Shown: piece by piece, positions 11,301 to 22,684 of the stretch
How positions within the stretch are numbered: position 1 is the stretch's first letter
Layout of the letters: each line of letters begins with the position of its first letter
Assembly (NCBI GenBank): GCA_038373885.1
Contig: JAWZYV010013556.1
Coordinates: 430,237-494,236, forward strand
Length of the DNA stretch: 64,000 bases
DNA from: Cheiracanthium punctorium
Taxonomy: Eukaryota; Arthropoda; Arachnida; Araneae; Cheiracanthiidae
Reading direction: 5' to 3'
Program-made: the position numbers and the translations under genes
The notes under the pieces: model-generated
Told to the model about the DNA's origin: nothing
Databases searched by the model: none
Seen by the model: the letters and a program-made list of their open reading frames with translations, nothing else

Positions 11301-14300
11301 ACAGAGGTAGTAAAAAAGTACCTGCACATTTTTAATAAAAATTATATTAATGTTACAAATGTAGAAAAAGATACTCAAATGAACATTTGAATAATTTGAA
11401 TTTATTTTTTTCTTTCGTTTTTTTAATTCATTTTTACATTCGAGCGGCAAAATAAAAGGTTTCCACCCCCCCCCCCACACACACACAAATAAAGCTATGT
11501 TATGCCGAATCTTTATAAACTACATGTATTGCATTCTAGATTTTTGAGTTCTCGCAGTCACTTCCTAAAAAAATTCTTGGCTATACCACTGGTTCTGCAA
11601 AATTAATGTCTACAATAAACAGTTGATTAAAACGTCCGTTTCGTTGATTATAACTGCTGTTTCAGGAATATATAACTAAAGGAAGAATAGATATATCAAT
11701 AGCATATAGAACTTTGTTAAATCTAACCATACCCCATTTTACAAAACAACAAAAAAAAATTAAAAATAGAAATTGCAATTTTATTCTTAACTCTTTTTTA
11801 TATAATCCAATTTTTTGAGAGAGATAGAGAGAGAGAAGTCTCCCTACTATAATATTTATAAAAATATAAATGATTTATCTAATTATAAGGCATCTAGAAG
11901 AAAGTTTTTCCGTGTCACTTGTTAACAGTCAGTATGTTTTGAGTAAAAACAAGTTTTGCACGCATTAATACTATTGAAATGTCCTAAAACTTCATTAAAA
12001 ATACTTGTTATGTTGCTAAAATATATCTCCATAGAAACAAATATTGGAGCAAATTTTTATGGTGGAAACAAATTTTTATCGTGAAAAAAAGTATTTTTCA
12101 ATATACCCCCATTTTCTCCCACCTGACCCATAGAGTAGTTGCACCAGCAATTGGCACTGCACCAGTAATTGACACTTTGTCAAATAACTTGTAATAAGAT
12201 TTTATTTCAAAACTGTTTTAAAATTCTGCTATCTAGCAACAATTTAGACATTTGTCTTCGATTTAATGCAACTTTTTTTCACCTCCTGAGGGCTCTAGCT
12301 ATCAGAAATTGAGATTTTAAACTCAATGCTAAAAAAAAGTCTGATTTTCAGTAGATGGCTTAATCCTGAAATTAAGATTAGTTCACTATCAACTTGTGTG
12401 TGTTTCTATTTGAAACATATTTCGTTTTATAAATCAATTAAACGCAAATATTTGCGTTAACTAAATTGTATACTTTATGTTTTATTTCATTCCCTCCCGT
12501 TAGTTTATATGTGATGGACAACCCAAATATTTACAAAGTTTGAATAAATTTTTGCAAAATCTCAAAATCTAATCTTTAAAATAATTTATTCTACTAATTT
12601 TCCTAAATTCAGATTAGAATTATGGAATTCCTATGGTAAATTAAAAAAATCTCCAAAAAAAACAAACAAAAAAACCGTATTGTGGCCAGATCGCTCATTC
12701 AGAAAAAAAGCACTTTAATCTTCCCGCAATTCAATTGGGAAAATCTTTGGTTCAGCCCAGAGCGCTGATAAGAAAATTGGCAGCACCGTTGCCATGACAA
12801 CGGTTACGTAAGCATTTCCTCCGGCATAGGCTATAATGGGGGTACGCAGCTAAGACTCAGCTCATTCAAGATTTTTGAAAGGTCAGGCAGCACTTGTGAA
12901 TTCGACTCACTGATTGGCTCGAGAAGTGAGGGAGGGAGTAAGGAGAATATTTGTTCGGCAAACTCTCGACTTTATATTGCTGAATTTATCAAGAAGGTAA
13001 GCCTGAATAGACGCTTATGAATGGACAATTACCCATCAAAGCAGTATTGTTTTTAAGTAAGCAAGAACTGGCATTTAGAGGACATGGCGAGCGAAAAAAT
13101 TCTTTAAACATAGGAAATTTTAAAGAGCTTTTAAAATTATTGATATCTGAATTAAAACAACGCCTTTTTATGAGGGCATCACTGACCGATTCGCAAGTTT
13201 AAAAGAAAGGAGGATTGATTTGACTTATAAAAAATAAGTACGTTTTTTTTTTTTTTTTTTCTTTTCTTCTTTCAAGTTATCGTTACAAAAGAAAATTCTA
13301 AGGAAACTTCGAATCAGACACGGATTAATGCAATTTTGAGGATAAGAGCGGCTGGTTGAAATTTATGTCCATTTTATGGAAAAGTAAAATAGGATCTCTT
13401 ACATTTTTTATGTAATTTCTTTTTTTTTCCCTCGGTGAGGGCTTAATCCGCCAGCTTTCGAATTCAATAACAAAGATTTTCCATTCCTGCCCGGAGGAGG
13501 GGGGGGGGAGGCTCATATGCTTCCGGCTGCACTAAAAGTTTTGACCACGGGCCGCCACTGGATGCGATGGTGTTCGGAGTCCCTATATCGCGCCTAGCGT
13601 CCCTACAGCCCCCCTGTGTTTTGCGCTCTTGGTTTTTACCGCTGTCTCCTGAGTTCTTCGCCTCTTTCTTCTCCATTTTGCCCTCAGCATCCCGTTCGCT
13701 TCCCGCTATGTGCAGTGATTGTGTGTATATACGTCCGTTGTGCGTTTGACGTGTTCCCTCTGTGCCAGTGTGTTCCTCGCGTTTTTCTACATCGCCGGTG
13801 TTTGTGTTTTTTGTTTATTTTTGTGGGTATTTTCGCCGCCTTTTCGAGGAAATGAAAGTCGTGAGACAAGTGTTCATTACCACATCGCCGATATTTACTG
13901 ATGGTGTTTTTAGTGATTGTGACTAAATATCTGCCGATCCTCTGCAACATATTTATAAAAAAAAGAAAAACACTCACACTCACAATTGAACTTCACAATA
14001 TTTTTTTATGCAAATTTTTTCAGAATTTTATGTTCATGTTTATTTTGTGCCTTTTTATGCAAAGTAAGTAACACACCTTAGTGTTTATGTTTTAGTGTTA
14101 TTATTTTGTTGACTTATTAAGTATGGCTAAGCGAGATAATTTTCAGATCTCAATTCCTATGTTTGAAGGAGATATGACTCAAATAGATCATTTCTTTTCC
14201 TTAATTAATGACCTCTCAAATATAAATAAATGGTCTGTTGACAAGACCTTGTTGTTTACTAAATCAAAATTAGCTGGACCTGCTCTGGCATATTTCCTTC

Positions 14301-17300
14301 AAAATCCTGAACTAAACAGTATCACAGATATAAATCTGTTAAAAAAGGAATTAGAGAGTTTTTTCAAAACTAATGTAACTGTATCTTTGGCGGATTTAAA
14401 TAATTTAATTCTACTTCCTAATGAGTCTATTAAAAATTTCTCCCACAGACTCAATGTTTTAGTTAAGAAAGTGTATTAGCCATTAAAACTATTATTATTA
14501 GCCTCTTATTTTGTCAGTGTACTGAATTTGGTTTAGTTACGATAAGCATTCTACGCACCTATAGCGAACACACAAGCAAACAAACAGACACTATCACTTT
14601 CATATGCATTGCTATACACTTTTTAGAATCTTATCAGTTTGTCAGGTTTTTATTTAAGATCAACCATGAAAAATAAAAATATTCAAGTGTCTTATTTATT
14701 GCGTGCTTCAATTTCAACATACAAAAAAAAAAAAAACATAACATATTTATATTTTAAAAAAAACTTAAATTGCGTGTATTTTTAGAGCAATTTTAAGAAA
14801 AATAGTAATTATGAAATAGCATTTAAAGGAGACAAAACGCATTCAACAGTATTTAAACAGAAAGCATTTTCCTTTGTCTGAATCCTCTTACTTCAGCGTT
14901 TCTCAACCTGTGGGGCGTGACCCCCAAGGCGAGCGCAGAGCGTTTGCAAAGGGGGCGCGAGAAAAACCAAAGAGCAAGTAGTGATGTATGTTTTTAAAAA
15001 GATCATCTTATTTATTCTCGTTTTTACTCAAAAATATATCCATTTTGTCTTAAAATGTTCATTTAAACTTGATAACAATATTTTGTAGACTGATACTGAA
15101 GTACTGATAACAATATTTTGTAGACTGATACTGAAGTACTGATAACAATATTTTGTAGAAAGTTGAACTAAATGTTCATTGTTAAAGATTAAAAAACTGA
15201 ATTTATGCTGAAAAATGTGAGGGGGGGGGCGCCACTGTAAGTTAGTGTTTGTTGGGGAGGGCGCGACATTAAAAATGTTGAGAACCGCTGTCTTACTTGA
15301 TTTAAGTTCATTGAATAAATATAAAAAATAATTTATGATTATTCTCATTCATCAATACATATTTATGAGATTTTAAAGTTCCCTTCCATCATGAGTCGCT
15401 GTGTACCTTTTTACAAAATACGAGTTAATTACCGAGTAGAGGGCGTTATCTGTTCGCCAGCCTTATCAAATCGCTGTCTTACTTGGTATAAAGTTCACAA
15501 AATATCTTTATGCTATTTGAAAAAGTTTTGTATCAATTTATCTTTGATTGTTGCATGAAAGAGATGCAAGCTTACGTTACTGAGTTAAAAATATAAGGCT
15601 TTAAAATCAGAGGTACTAAAAACTTGTGAGTTTGTCATTGGATGACCTGTACTAAATGATTAATTAACTCCGAATTAAGTTTTATCTGCAAGAATTTTCT
15701 TTCTTAAATTCTGCCATTGATAAACTCTCCTTAAGAAAATTTATACCAATATGTTTTGCTGTTTATGCCCAATAGTTAACTGACTCAAATAGAAATCGTT
15801 AAGCAATTTTGAGTTTAAATTAATGACGAGTAAACTAAACAAATTTCTTGTGGCACTTATACTATGACTGAACAATCTTTATTACAATGAATAAATGTTG
15901 TTTGAAATTCTATAAATAATTGTTTCGTACGTGAACTATTATTGAAAATTTAGTTAAATTTCACATAAAAATTTACACTGACAACATGAAAAATGGGTTA
16001 AAACATTTCTTGAATCGATGCAAATAACTTTCAAATTTGGAGCTGCCCTTCATCCGGATTAAAAAATTTGTTGTTTTGAGATGTAAACTACAGTTCAGTC
16101 TTGAAAGAGTAAATCTACACTCTCAAATAAAAGAAACGATTTTCAAAAGTATGCTTCTCGCCTTAAAAGTATTAAAATCCGAAACACCCATTCCTTTCTC
16201 ATTTTTTTCCCCTTGAAGCGCTTTAGGTCGCTTAGATTCGCTCTGGTAAAGAAAAAGGCCATAATTTTCCTACGGAAAAGAAAGCACTATTAAAACTTGC
16301 ATTTTCTTTTTCCCCCTGTCCGAATTTATTTAGCGAAAAATAATTGCGTGAAGCGACGAACATATCCACGAGTCTGAAAGACCTCTTGTGTTATTGATTC
16401 ATATCTTTTATCTAAAACTTTATAAGCAAAATATTAAAAAATATAGTTTAAATTACTCTTCTATCTTTATTTCATCAATAAAAATATAATTGGCAAAGTA
16501 GTAATGTTCAAATAAATTCTTGAAATTCTGTAAAAAACTTCTGTGCTCAAAATTAGTAAAATGCATTTTTTTTAATCCTACACTAGCTAATTTCTTATTT
16601 GTAAATAAAATTTTAAAAGTTTTATTAAAGAAAAAGAAAAAGAAAATCCTACAAAAACACCATTAGCTTTTACGCATTAAAAGAAAACATTGCATTTACA
16701 ACTTTAATTGATACACAAAAATAGTATATATAATTTTTTCTGCAACTTTTTTATTTAGTTAATGTTGTTTCATCTATAAAAATATTATTGACTTAAGTAA
16801 TAAAGCTCAAATAAATTATTAAAATTCTCTAAAAAAAACTTCACTGTCCTCAAAATTAGTAAAATGCATTTTTTTAAATCCTACACTAGCTACCTTTCTA
16901 ATTTGTAAATAAAACTTTAAAAGTTCTATTAAATAAAAATAAAAAGAAAATCCTACGAAAACACCATTAGCTTTTACCCATTAAAAGAAAACATTGCATT
17001 TATAACTTTAATTGATACACAAAAATAATATATATAATTTTTATTCTGTAACTTTTTCATTCAATTAGCCATTTAATTAATGTTGAGAAATTGATGAAAA
17101 AATGTTGCATAAATAGTCGATAATATTTTCGATAGTTCGGGTAAAGAATAGTTATTGGTCTTTGCACAGACAAAGTATATTTATATAACACCCCGCTTTG
17201 TATACAAAGAACATTTATATAACGTCTATTTTTTCAGACAACGACTATATTTATTTAACGGTAGAAACAGCAGAAAATATCAGGCACAATTTTGCTTATA

Positions 17301-17923
17301 TAATTAAGGGTTTTTGCGATAAGACAAGAGGTGTCCGCTCTTGCAGATAGTAGAAATACTTATTACGCGTGTGCGCTTTGCTTCTTTTATTAAGTTTATT
17401 ATCTATTGACTGTTAAAGAAGGTTTTTTTTTTAATCTCTTCTGAGACTATGAGCATTTTACTTTTGAGGTAATAAAATATTCTTCTGGAGTACTGGGGAA
17501 TAGATAATTTCTGATAGACATCTTTTTCAGAAAAAAAAATCATTTACTAGAAACTGATTTTATTCAGTGTGAAATTGCATATTTATAAATATTCAGTGTT
17601 CTGGAGAAATACAGAAGTATTATAACTTTTATAAATATCACTAAATATCCAAATAAAAAACCCTTATCTACTCGTATATCCGTGGTTATACGATTTGATA
17701 AGAAAAACATAACATAAATGGATTAATGAGGACTCTACATGCGCTAACGGGAAATATTTAAAAGTATTATCACTTTAAAGTTCGTCATTACCTCAACGCT
17801 ATTTCTCGATCTGTAAGTAGCAAACACAAGCTTGGGCGGTTTCGGGAGTCCAACCAGTTGCCTCACAAATTCAAGACCTATACCTCTGTTAGCACCTGTA
17901 ACAAATACGCTATACAGCTCCAT
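5171..17923 (-). CDS. SDR gene A (sniffer/C-factor-like carbonyl reductase), 3'-partial
   Basis: Classical short-chain dehydrogenase/reductase, predicted cytosolic and NADP(H)-dependent. Four exons join in frame: 17792-17923, 10486-10543, 5590-5777 and 5171-5335, giving 181 residues; the final exon with the AALNMAM region must lie left of position 1. Motifs: TGANRGIG at residues 9-16 (nucleotide-binding Gly loop), FATYR after the second strand, Asp64, NNAG at 92-95, Ser157 in NISSLLG, and YSISK at 177-181 (Tyr177 and Lys181). Introns are GT-AG; intron 3 is only 254 bp while introns 1 and 2 are 7.2 and 4.7 kb. It faces gene B head-to-head. Its substrate cannot be told from sequence; Drosophila sniffer is a carbonyl reductase. 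No disabling change is seen. Confidence 0.88.
5590..5777 (-). CDS. SDR gene A exon 3
   Basis: 188 bp with acceptor TATGTAG and donor GTAAAA. It encodes Asp-Val (cofactor adenine contact in the family), an EAARKIVED helix, GLTLLINNAGVF (NNAG motif) and TEENLLYHF. The length is identical to exon 3 of genes B and C. Confidence 0.92.
5836..8160. other. Gene A intron 2, AT-rich part
   Basis: I see no coding sequence in this stretch. A short direct duplication (a TTTAAATTACAAAA..ATTCGGTATAT phrase at about 7088-7117 and 7153-7182) is the only structure noticed. It is intronic to gene A. Confidence 0.45.
8175..9200 (-). pseudogene. Decayed copy of a multicopy arthropod protein family
   Basis: Read on the minus strand, successive frames give VIGRDGPIMNTG, LHLNELFLRHL, LSTDQRYLLDK, VYGPVWFHIEGKPLCIES, then a 105-codon open frame (8175-8492) with MQRNGFFAYTENLLLAMVFD and FRVPIIRMQATDYTNLTFW. 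Stops and shifts separate the blocks. I recognise this order from a repeated uncharacterised protein seen in many arthropod genomes (blocks like LHANELPLRHL and YAPVWF), which has no function I can name and probably travels with a transposon. This copy is broken in at least three places and sits in intron 2 of gene A. Confidence 0.6.
9312..9449. mobile_element. Fragment of a piggyBac-like TTAA element
   Basis: It matches, with substitutions, the right arm of the element at 39185-39908: the order cgatcgaccgccat, ggtagttaa, gatggcaacg, ctttttcagcgttggga is the same. It ends in CTTCAAAGGG followed by TTAA (9446-9449), the terminus and target site of the family. The left end is missing. Confidence 0.6.
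10486..10543 (-). CDS. SDR gene A exon 2 (58-bp micro-exon)
   Basis: Preceded by the acceptor TTTCTTACAG and followed by the donor GTGAGA. It reads ALKKIRDTCKTTQVLLIKM plus the first base of an Asp codon. The same 19-residue block ending in KM plus a split Asp occurs in gene B, which is how this exon was found. The phase (1) fits exon 3 exactly. Confidence 0.88.
10760..10990 (+). repeat. SINE, family 2
   Basis: The head has an A-box-like GTGGCCTAGTTGG (10765-10777) after TGGTCTCGCA, then CGGTTCCCATAAGAACGTGG, CCTTGATCAGCGCTTAA, and a diverged body with GGAGCTCGTAAAG. It shares motif order with the copies at 1438, 22336 and 44640. It lies upstream of exon 2 inside gene A intron 1. Confidence 0.6.
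11071..12132. mobile_element. TA-flanked element with inverted ends
   Basis: The left end TAGGGTCAAGTGGAGGAAAA at 11071 is mirrored at the right by TTTTCTCCCACCTGACCCATA ending at 12132. An extra copy of the right-end phrase (TACCCCCATTTTCTCCCA) occurs at about 11270-11289, so either a short copy (11071-11290) is nested or the right end was duplicated. No transposase is readable between them. Confidence 0.5.
12574..13560 (+). mobile_element. Truncated hAT/ZMYM1-type element, left inverted copy
   Basis: 987 bp, almost identical to the reverse complement of 18916-19878. The outer end at 13560 is CCACTG, read inward CAGTGGCGGCCCGTGG, a hAT-type terminus. The other end stops at CTTTAAAATAATTTATTC without a matching terminus. 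It contains a transposase fragment (13017-13202) and a T-rich run (13242-13260). It lies in gene A intron 1, so gene A exon 1 is caught between the two copies. Confidence 0.8.
13017..13202 (+). pseudogene. hAT (TTF-finger/ZMYM1-like) transposase fragment
   Basis: 61 codons reading LPIKAVLFLSKQELAFRGHG then NSLNIGNFKELLKLLISEL. The SKQELAFRGH phrase is characteristic, from memory, of the conserved block after the TTF-type zinc finger in ZMYM1-like hAT transposases. The dimerisation and catalytic regions are absent. An identical peptide is encoded at 19263-19448 on the other strand. It is far too short to be active. Confidence 0.75.
13561..14122. other. Leader-like sequence before a gag fragment
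   Basis: This starts exactly at the hAT terminus. Its 5' part is less AT-rich than its surroundings, with short overlapping open frames on both strands but nothing conserved. It may be the LTR or leader of the retroelement whose gag fragment follows at 14123, but no second LTR copy is in view. Confidence 0.3.
14123..14479 (+). pseudogene. LTR-retrotransposon gag-like fragment, 118 aa
   Basis: The open frame starts MAKRDNFQISIPMFEGDMTQ and has DHFFSLINDL, LFTKSKLAGPALAYFL and the NLILLPNESIKNFSHRLNVL segment. The spacing (a substrate-like FEGD start, a helical GPAL region, then a PNESIKNFxxRL motif) is that of the retrotransposon gag capsid domain. It ends in a stop at 14477-14479 with no nucleocapsid zinc knuckle, protease or polymerase after it, so this is a truncated remnant. 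Family assignment (Ty3/Gypsy, Copia or BEL) cannot be made from this piece. Confidence 0.6.
14894..15290. mobile_element. hAT MITE with perfect 8-bp target duplication
   Basis: Termini CAGCGTTTCTCAACCTGTGG (left) and AATGTTGAGAACCGCTG (right) are inverted. Both flanks carry TCTTACTT (14886-14893 and 15291-15298). No protein is encoded. A 35-bp tandem repeat sits inside. It lies in intron 1 of gene A. Confidence 0.92.
15071..15160. repeat. 35-bp tandem repeat, about 2.6 units
   Basis: GATAACAATATTTTGTAGAC starts at 15071 and 15106, and a shortened copy starts at 15141. The units are identical where they overlap, which implies very recent expansion inside the hAT MITE. Confidence 0.85.
16440..17045. 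repeat. Tandem duplication, about 302-bp unit
   Basis: A unit with AAAATGCATTTTTTT, AATCCTACACTAGCTA, ACACCATTAGCTTTTAC and AACTTTAATTGATACAC appears once at about 16560-16735 and again at about 16860-17040; flanking parts also match more weakly. Both units are non-coding and lie in gene A intron 1. Confidence 0.7.
17792..17923 (-). CDS. SDR gene A exon 1
   Basis: 132 bp, 44 codons, starting at the ATG at 17923 (reads MELYSVFVTGANRGIG) and ending before the donor GTAATG. It holds the first beta strand, the TGxxxGIG cofactor loop and the ATYR turn that favours NADPH. Length and phase equal gene B exon 1. Confidence 0.93.
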
Positions 17924-18915
17924 TTCAGTAAAGGAAAGGCCTAGAAAAATTCTGAAACTCTCTTACAACTTTTCATCTGTTTTGTGTTGGGATACTATCA
18001 TAAAGCGATTAATAACTACTTTTTTTATCTGTATCTAGGCAAATATGAAATTTGTGTCTTGAGATAAGTGACATATCTCTTGCACAACCGTTTTTGTACA
18101 TGAAAATCGTCAGGGGTAAGTATTACAGAAGCTTCAAAATTGGATTCTTGGAAGACCGTTTATATACTTATTCAATAAGCGTGGTTTTTTCCTTTAGCTT
18201 GCATAATGAGAGGTAATGCGTTTGTATCACACTGGCCTTCAAAAATTAACGTAAAAACTGATTTTTTATGTGTTATTGTGTGTGTGTATGTGTGAATGTG
18301 AAAATAAATGAACATAAAAACCAGAAATTTCAAGGAAATGTGCAATGAACCATTCTTAATAAAATGTGATGTGGTAACTTAATCACTGACATAGTTTACA
18401 ACATAAAAAGCACTCTTCGTAGAAAAATCCATTCTTGTAGAAAACAGTGCCTCCCAGTTTTATGTAGAAAAATGTGTAAACATTTCCGAAATGCATTCTA
18501 ATGAGGACGATGTCTACTTCTAACTGAAATGCATTGTCTTCATTTAAGTTTTAGGTTCTCGACTCAATTTTCGGACACCGATAGTAGAAGTAAAGAACAA
18601 ACACTAAGTAACTCTTCTTCCAGCTCAATTTAACGATAACGACTTCAAAGGAGGACTTGGAGTAACAAAGTTTTTGCCAGGGTAGTCTTAAACATGCTCT
18701 TTAGGATTCAAGTCTCGAAGTTTAGTTGACCACTCCATTCGCTCCGGACCGTGAACCTCAAGATAATCCTCAATAAGCACAGTTCATTGAGATCGCTCAA
18801 TGTCATACACGGCAATGAATTTTTTCCGGCATCATTGCATATTGGCAAACATAGATGAAGAATCTCATCTTCACATCTTATACAAGGCAGGGTTTTTCTA
18901 TGGACACATGCAGGT
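17924..18915. other. 5' flank of gene A
   Basis: This should hold the promoter of gene A on the minus strand, but no TATA box or initiator can be named with confidence. A TG-rich microsatellite-like tract lies at 18267-18300. No coding sequence is seen. Confidence 0.35.
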
Positions 18916-19878
18916 CAGTGGCGGCCCGTGGTCAAAACTGTGAGTGCAGCCGGAAGCATATGAGCCCCCCCCTTCCTCCGGACAGGAATGGAAAATCTTT
19001 GTTATTGAATTCGAAAGCTGGCGGATTAAGCCCTCACCGAGGAAAAAAAAAGAAATTACATAAAAAATGTAAGAGATCCTATTTTACTTTCCCATAAAAT
19101 GGACATAAATTTCAACCAGCCGCTCTTATCCTCAAAATTGCATTAATCCGTGTCTGATTCGAAGTTTCCTTAGAATTTTCTTTTGTAACGATAACTTGAG
19201 AAGAAAAGAAAAAAAAAGAAAACGTACTTATTTTTTATAAGTCAAATCAATCCTCCTTTCTTTTAAACTTGCGAATCGGTCAGTGATGCCCTCATAAAAA
19301 GGCGTTGTTTTAATTCAGATATCAATAATTTTAAAAGCTCTTTAAAATTTCCTATGTTTAAAGAATTTTTTCGCTCGCCATGTCCTCTAAATGCCAGTTC
19401 TTGCTTACTTAAAAACAATACTGCTTTGATGGGTAATTGTCCATTCATAAGCGTCTATTCAGGCTTACCTTCTTGATAAATTCAGCAATATAAAGTCGAG
19501 AGTTTGCCGAACAAATATTCTCCTTACTCCCTCCCTCACTTCTCGAGCCAATCAGTGAGTCGAATTCACAAGTGCTGCCGACCTTTCAAAATCTTGAATG
19601 AGCTGAGTCTTAGCTGCGTACCCCCATTATAGCCTATGCCGGAGGAAATGCTTACGTAACCGTTGTCATGGCAACGGTGCTGCCAATTTTCTTATCAGCG
19701 CTCTGGGCTGAACCAAAGATTTTCCCAATTGAATTGCGGGAAGATTAAAGTGCTTTTTTTCTGAATGAGCGATCCGGCCACAATACGGTTTTTTTTTGGA
19801 GATTTTTTTAATTTACCATAGGAATTCCATAATTCTAATCTGAATTTAGGAAAATTAGTAGAATAAATTATTTTAAAG
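18916..19878 (-). mobile_element. Truncated hAT/ZMYM1-type element, right inverted copy
   Basis: 963 bp, the mirror image of 12574-13560. The terminus CAGTGGCGGCCCGTGG begins at 18916. In the stretches compared, differences are limited to homopolymer lengths and a few single-base changes. The inner end joins a Tc1 transposase relic at 19879, where the match stops. Confidence 0.8.
19263..19448 (-). pseudogene. hAT transposase fragment, duplicate of 13017-13202
   Basis: The 61 residues are identical to those at 13017-13202 (LSKQELAFRGHG block). It is a partial, non-functional transposase exon. Confidence 0.75.
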
Positions 19879-19884
19879 TATGTG

Positions 19885-20290
19885 GTGGTGATTTCAAGTG
19901 CAGCCCGGCTGTACTTACTGTATCCCACAAGCCGCCTCTGATGCAGGTCTTTGTGATCATCTACTGATATAATGGCTAAAATCATGATTGCACCGCCTTC
20001 GTAGCTGTGCCTTTTAAATAGTGTTGGAATAATTGTATATGGTGTGGTACTCCATCCACATAAGCGAGCGCTTTGAATCTCCCTTCCCCTGGTGTAAACT
20101 GGATCTCGCCTGTGCATAGTACAGAAGCATATTTTTGTCTGGTCCACGAGAAGTATTCTCTTGCCCAACATAAGTAGACGTTCTGCTGCAATAGTTTCAG
20201 TGGGACAGATGCAATTGGCCACATTTCATAGAGGCGGGCGTTAGGAAGGCGTCTTCGCATATTAGTGAAGGGGATTCTTTTCCTCATGAC
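19885..20290 (-). pseudogene. Tc1-like transposase relic
   Basis: In one frame (20287 to 19982) it reads MWPIASVPLKLLQQNVYLCW then WTRQKYASVLCTGEIQF, matching the WAREHxxWTxEQWxxVLFTDESRF region of Tc1 transposases with the catalytic Asp lost (LCTGE for LFTDE). After a frameshift the neighbouring frame gives RHSYEGGAIMILAIISVDD, the RHxYGGAGxLVWGGI region. The second Asp and the Glu are missing. It is truncated by the hAT copy at 19878. Confidence 0.7.
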
Positions 20291-22335
20291 ACAAAAGAAT
20301 CAACAAGAGGGTGAAGCGCAGTTGTGCTTATACTGATGATGTTGCTTGGAGTATTAAATTTAAGATTAGAAGGCGTTGAGTATTTTACAGGCTCCTTAAA
20401 TTGTAACACTTCACTAGTAAGGTTGGTGAAGACGCGAGATACTTAATAAAATTGTTTATTGAAACACGTTTAATGGAGAAAAACATATTACAAATAACGG
20501 CTTGCGGCGGGCAGATAAACAATATGTCCTACAAGGACAGTAGAATTAAGGTGGAATGATTTAAAAATTACGCCAACACAGAACTTTACACTGGCAAGAA
20601 CAAAAACTTGGCCGAGATAAGTAACGCCAATCCCAGAGCAACCATAAAACTTAAACCAACGAAATTAATATAATGAAACCGCGAAAAAGTAATTTTAAAG
20701 ATGATGCAGGGCATCAAAAAATAATTTATGCCCAAAAAAATGCCTAGAGAGGAAAGCAATATTCGTTGTGATTGCACATCTGACGTAACCAAAACTATTT
20801 TTAGACTAAATGGCGACTATGTTTTGATCAGAAAAATAAACAATTAAATTCTATTGTGTACGGGAAGAAGAGAAACAAATTGAAAGCCAAAGTGAGAGAA
20901 ATATGAGAACAGAAAAATGAGTTAGAATGCCTGATTTTGAATAGATTAAATTTAAGAAACAGAAAGTAAATGACAATTAGTATTTAATATGTGATCTACA
21001 TCACAGTTCTTCTCTTTATTCAGGCTAAAACAGCTCGAAAATAGTTTTCCTTAGGCCTGGATCGACCAAGATTCAGAATCCACGGATTAAAACTGATGTC
21101 ACAGTTTTCTACGACACTGATCATAAGGGAATCATAAAGTGAAAGCAAAACAAGCAAATTTCAAAGTAAGCATTGTGAATGTGTTTTGAGATTCATATCT
21201 GAAAACAAAGCAAAAGAAATATTCAATCGCATAACTTCTTTGTTTGCTGCGAGACTCGACTTGACAATAGCGCTTGTCGTCAAGGTTGTCCCAACTGAAT
21301 AGTTAGGAGTTGAGATTCTCTCAACATGATTATAATTTTACTTTTCGGTAGGGGGTTAATTTCACTGCATTGGTTCCCGAAGCGACAAATTATCGATCAC
21401 GTAAAATCTGATTAAATGAAGGGAAAATATTATAAAAATCATTCATGACCAGCATATTTCGCACTTTGCTAGGACCTTTTCGTATTGCGCGATAAGTAGA
21501 TAATCTCATCGCCTTGAGTAGGTCCCAAAAAACGTACCAGCATCAACCCCCATGTCCGCCACTAAAACGCTAGTTAAATGAATCCTTCTGGTCAAAAAAT
21601 TACAGAAAAAGCTTTCTTTGGATGAATATGACCTTTACCTTGATGAACTTTAACTTGAAGTCGTTTAAAAGTGTTTAAAAGTCGTGCGTCATCGGTTGAG
21701 CCACAAAAACTCCACTGAATGCAAGAGAGTAGTGAATTTGAAGTGCGCAAGTGTATAATGACGAGTTATTTAGTTCAGAGTTTCCCAAACGATGGTGCCC
21801 ACAGTTTGCCGAAACTGAAATTCTGGATGGTTGCCATTCAATGCGGTTCTTAGACACATTTCTCGTGAAATTTTGCTAAAACGAATTTTTAAAAAAACAT
21901 AAAAATTCAACAAATTCGGCTTTTTAATTTATCAATTAATTTTCTGGATCATTTTTACTCCTTTCAGTATATATTTTGTCGATTTTTAGCAGTGGGCTGA
22001 ACTTGATCGCAAAGTACCGACCTAGGCAGCATTTATTTTTCCTTTTTTTTTTTTTAAGTATCTGTAACTTTTTCATTTTACATCCTATTTAGTTGCAAAG
22101 TGTGGGTTTTTCCTCAGATGTTTGTAACAATCTGCTTATATTGACCAAATTATTTCTTATCCGAAAGTTAAGCCGTAAATTAAAAAGTATCCAACCCTAT
22201 GATCTTCCCTTACTTAATTAAAAATCTCAAAGCACGTACTTCGCGGTATAAATCATGGCAAATGACCTCAATGGAGAACACAGTTTTACAGTTGTCAGAA
22301 AATAATGCGTCTGCAAGGAGGTCTGTTGTTGCTAA
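20291..22335. other. Intergenic, nothing recognised
   Basis: No gene, RNA or clear repeat is seen in these 2 kb between the divergent SDR genes A and B. Short open frames here have no recognisable motif. Confidence 0.4.
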
Positions 22336-22684
22336 TGCCCTCTGGCAACCGCGTTGCGGTGACAGATCCCCCTATATAGGCAGGCGATGGGCTGAAGGAG
22401 CGGCTTCCATTTCAATGAGCCCCAGTGGGAGGAAGTCCGTCTTAGCTCAGAGTCCCGTAATTTTGAACCAATTCCAGGGGAGGGACCAACCCCCTGAAAT
22501 GGGCACCCCCAGAGGTATCGTTTAACAACTTGGAGGACTTTGGAGCCACGACGGATTTTACGTGCACCAGTTCCCATTAGCGTACACGGTTCCACAGCGG
22601 ACGGGCGGAGAGGGGGAAGTCCCTCTCAAGCACTGGCCAAGCCGGATGCTGCTTCACTTGCCGTGTTCTTATGGGAACGGAGTT
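22336..22684 (-). repeat. SINE, family 2
   Basis: On the minus strand it starts with CCGTTCCCATAAGAACACGG, then AAGTGAAGCAGC, GGCCAGTGCTTGAGAGGG, CCGTGTACGCTAATGGGAAC and CTCCAAAGTCCTCCAAG, ending near GCCAGAGGGC. The copy at 44640-44986 shares this order throughout. It is GC-rich against its surroundings. Its frames on both strands are by-products. Confidence 0.7.

Noticed and set aside
22199..22595. Frames of 87-108 codons on both strands
   Set aside because: They are translations of the family 2 SINE, which recurs at 44640-44986 with the frame not preserved.
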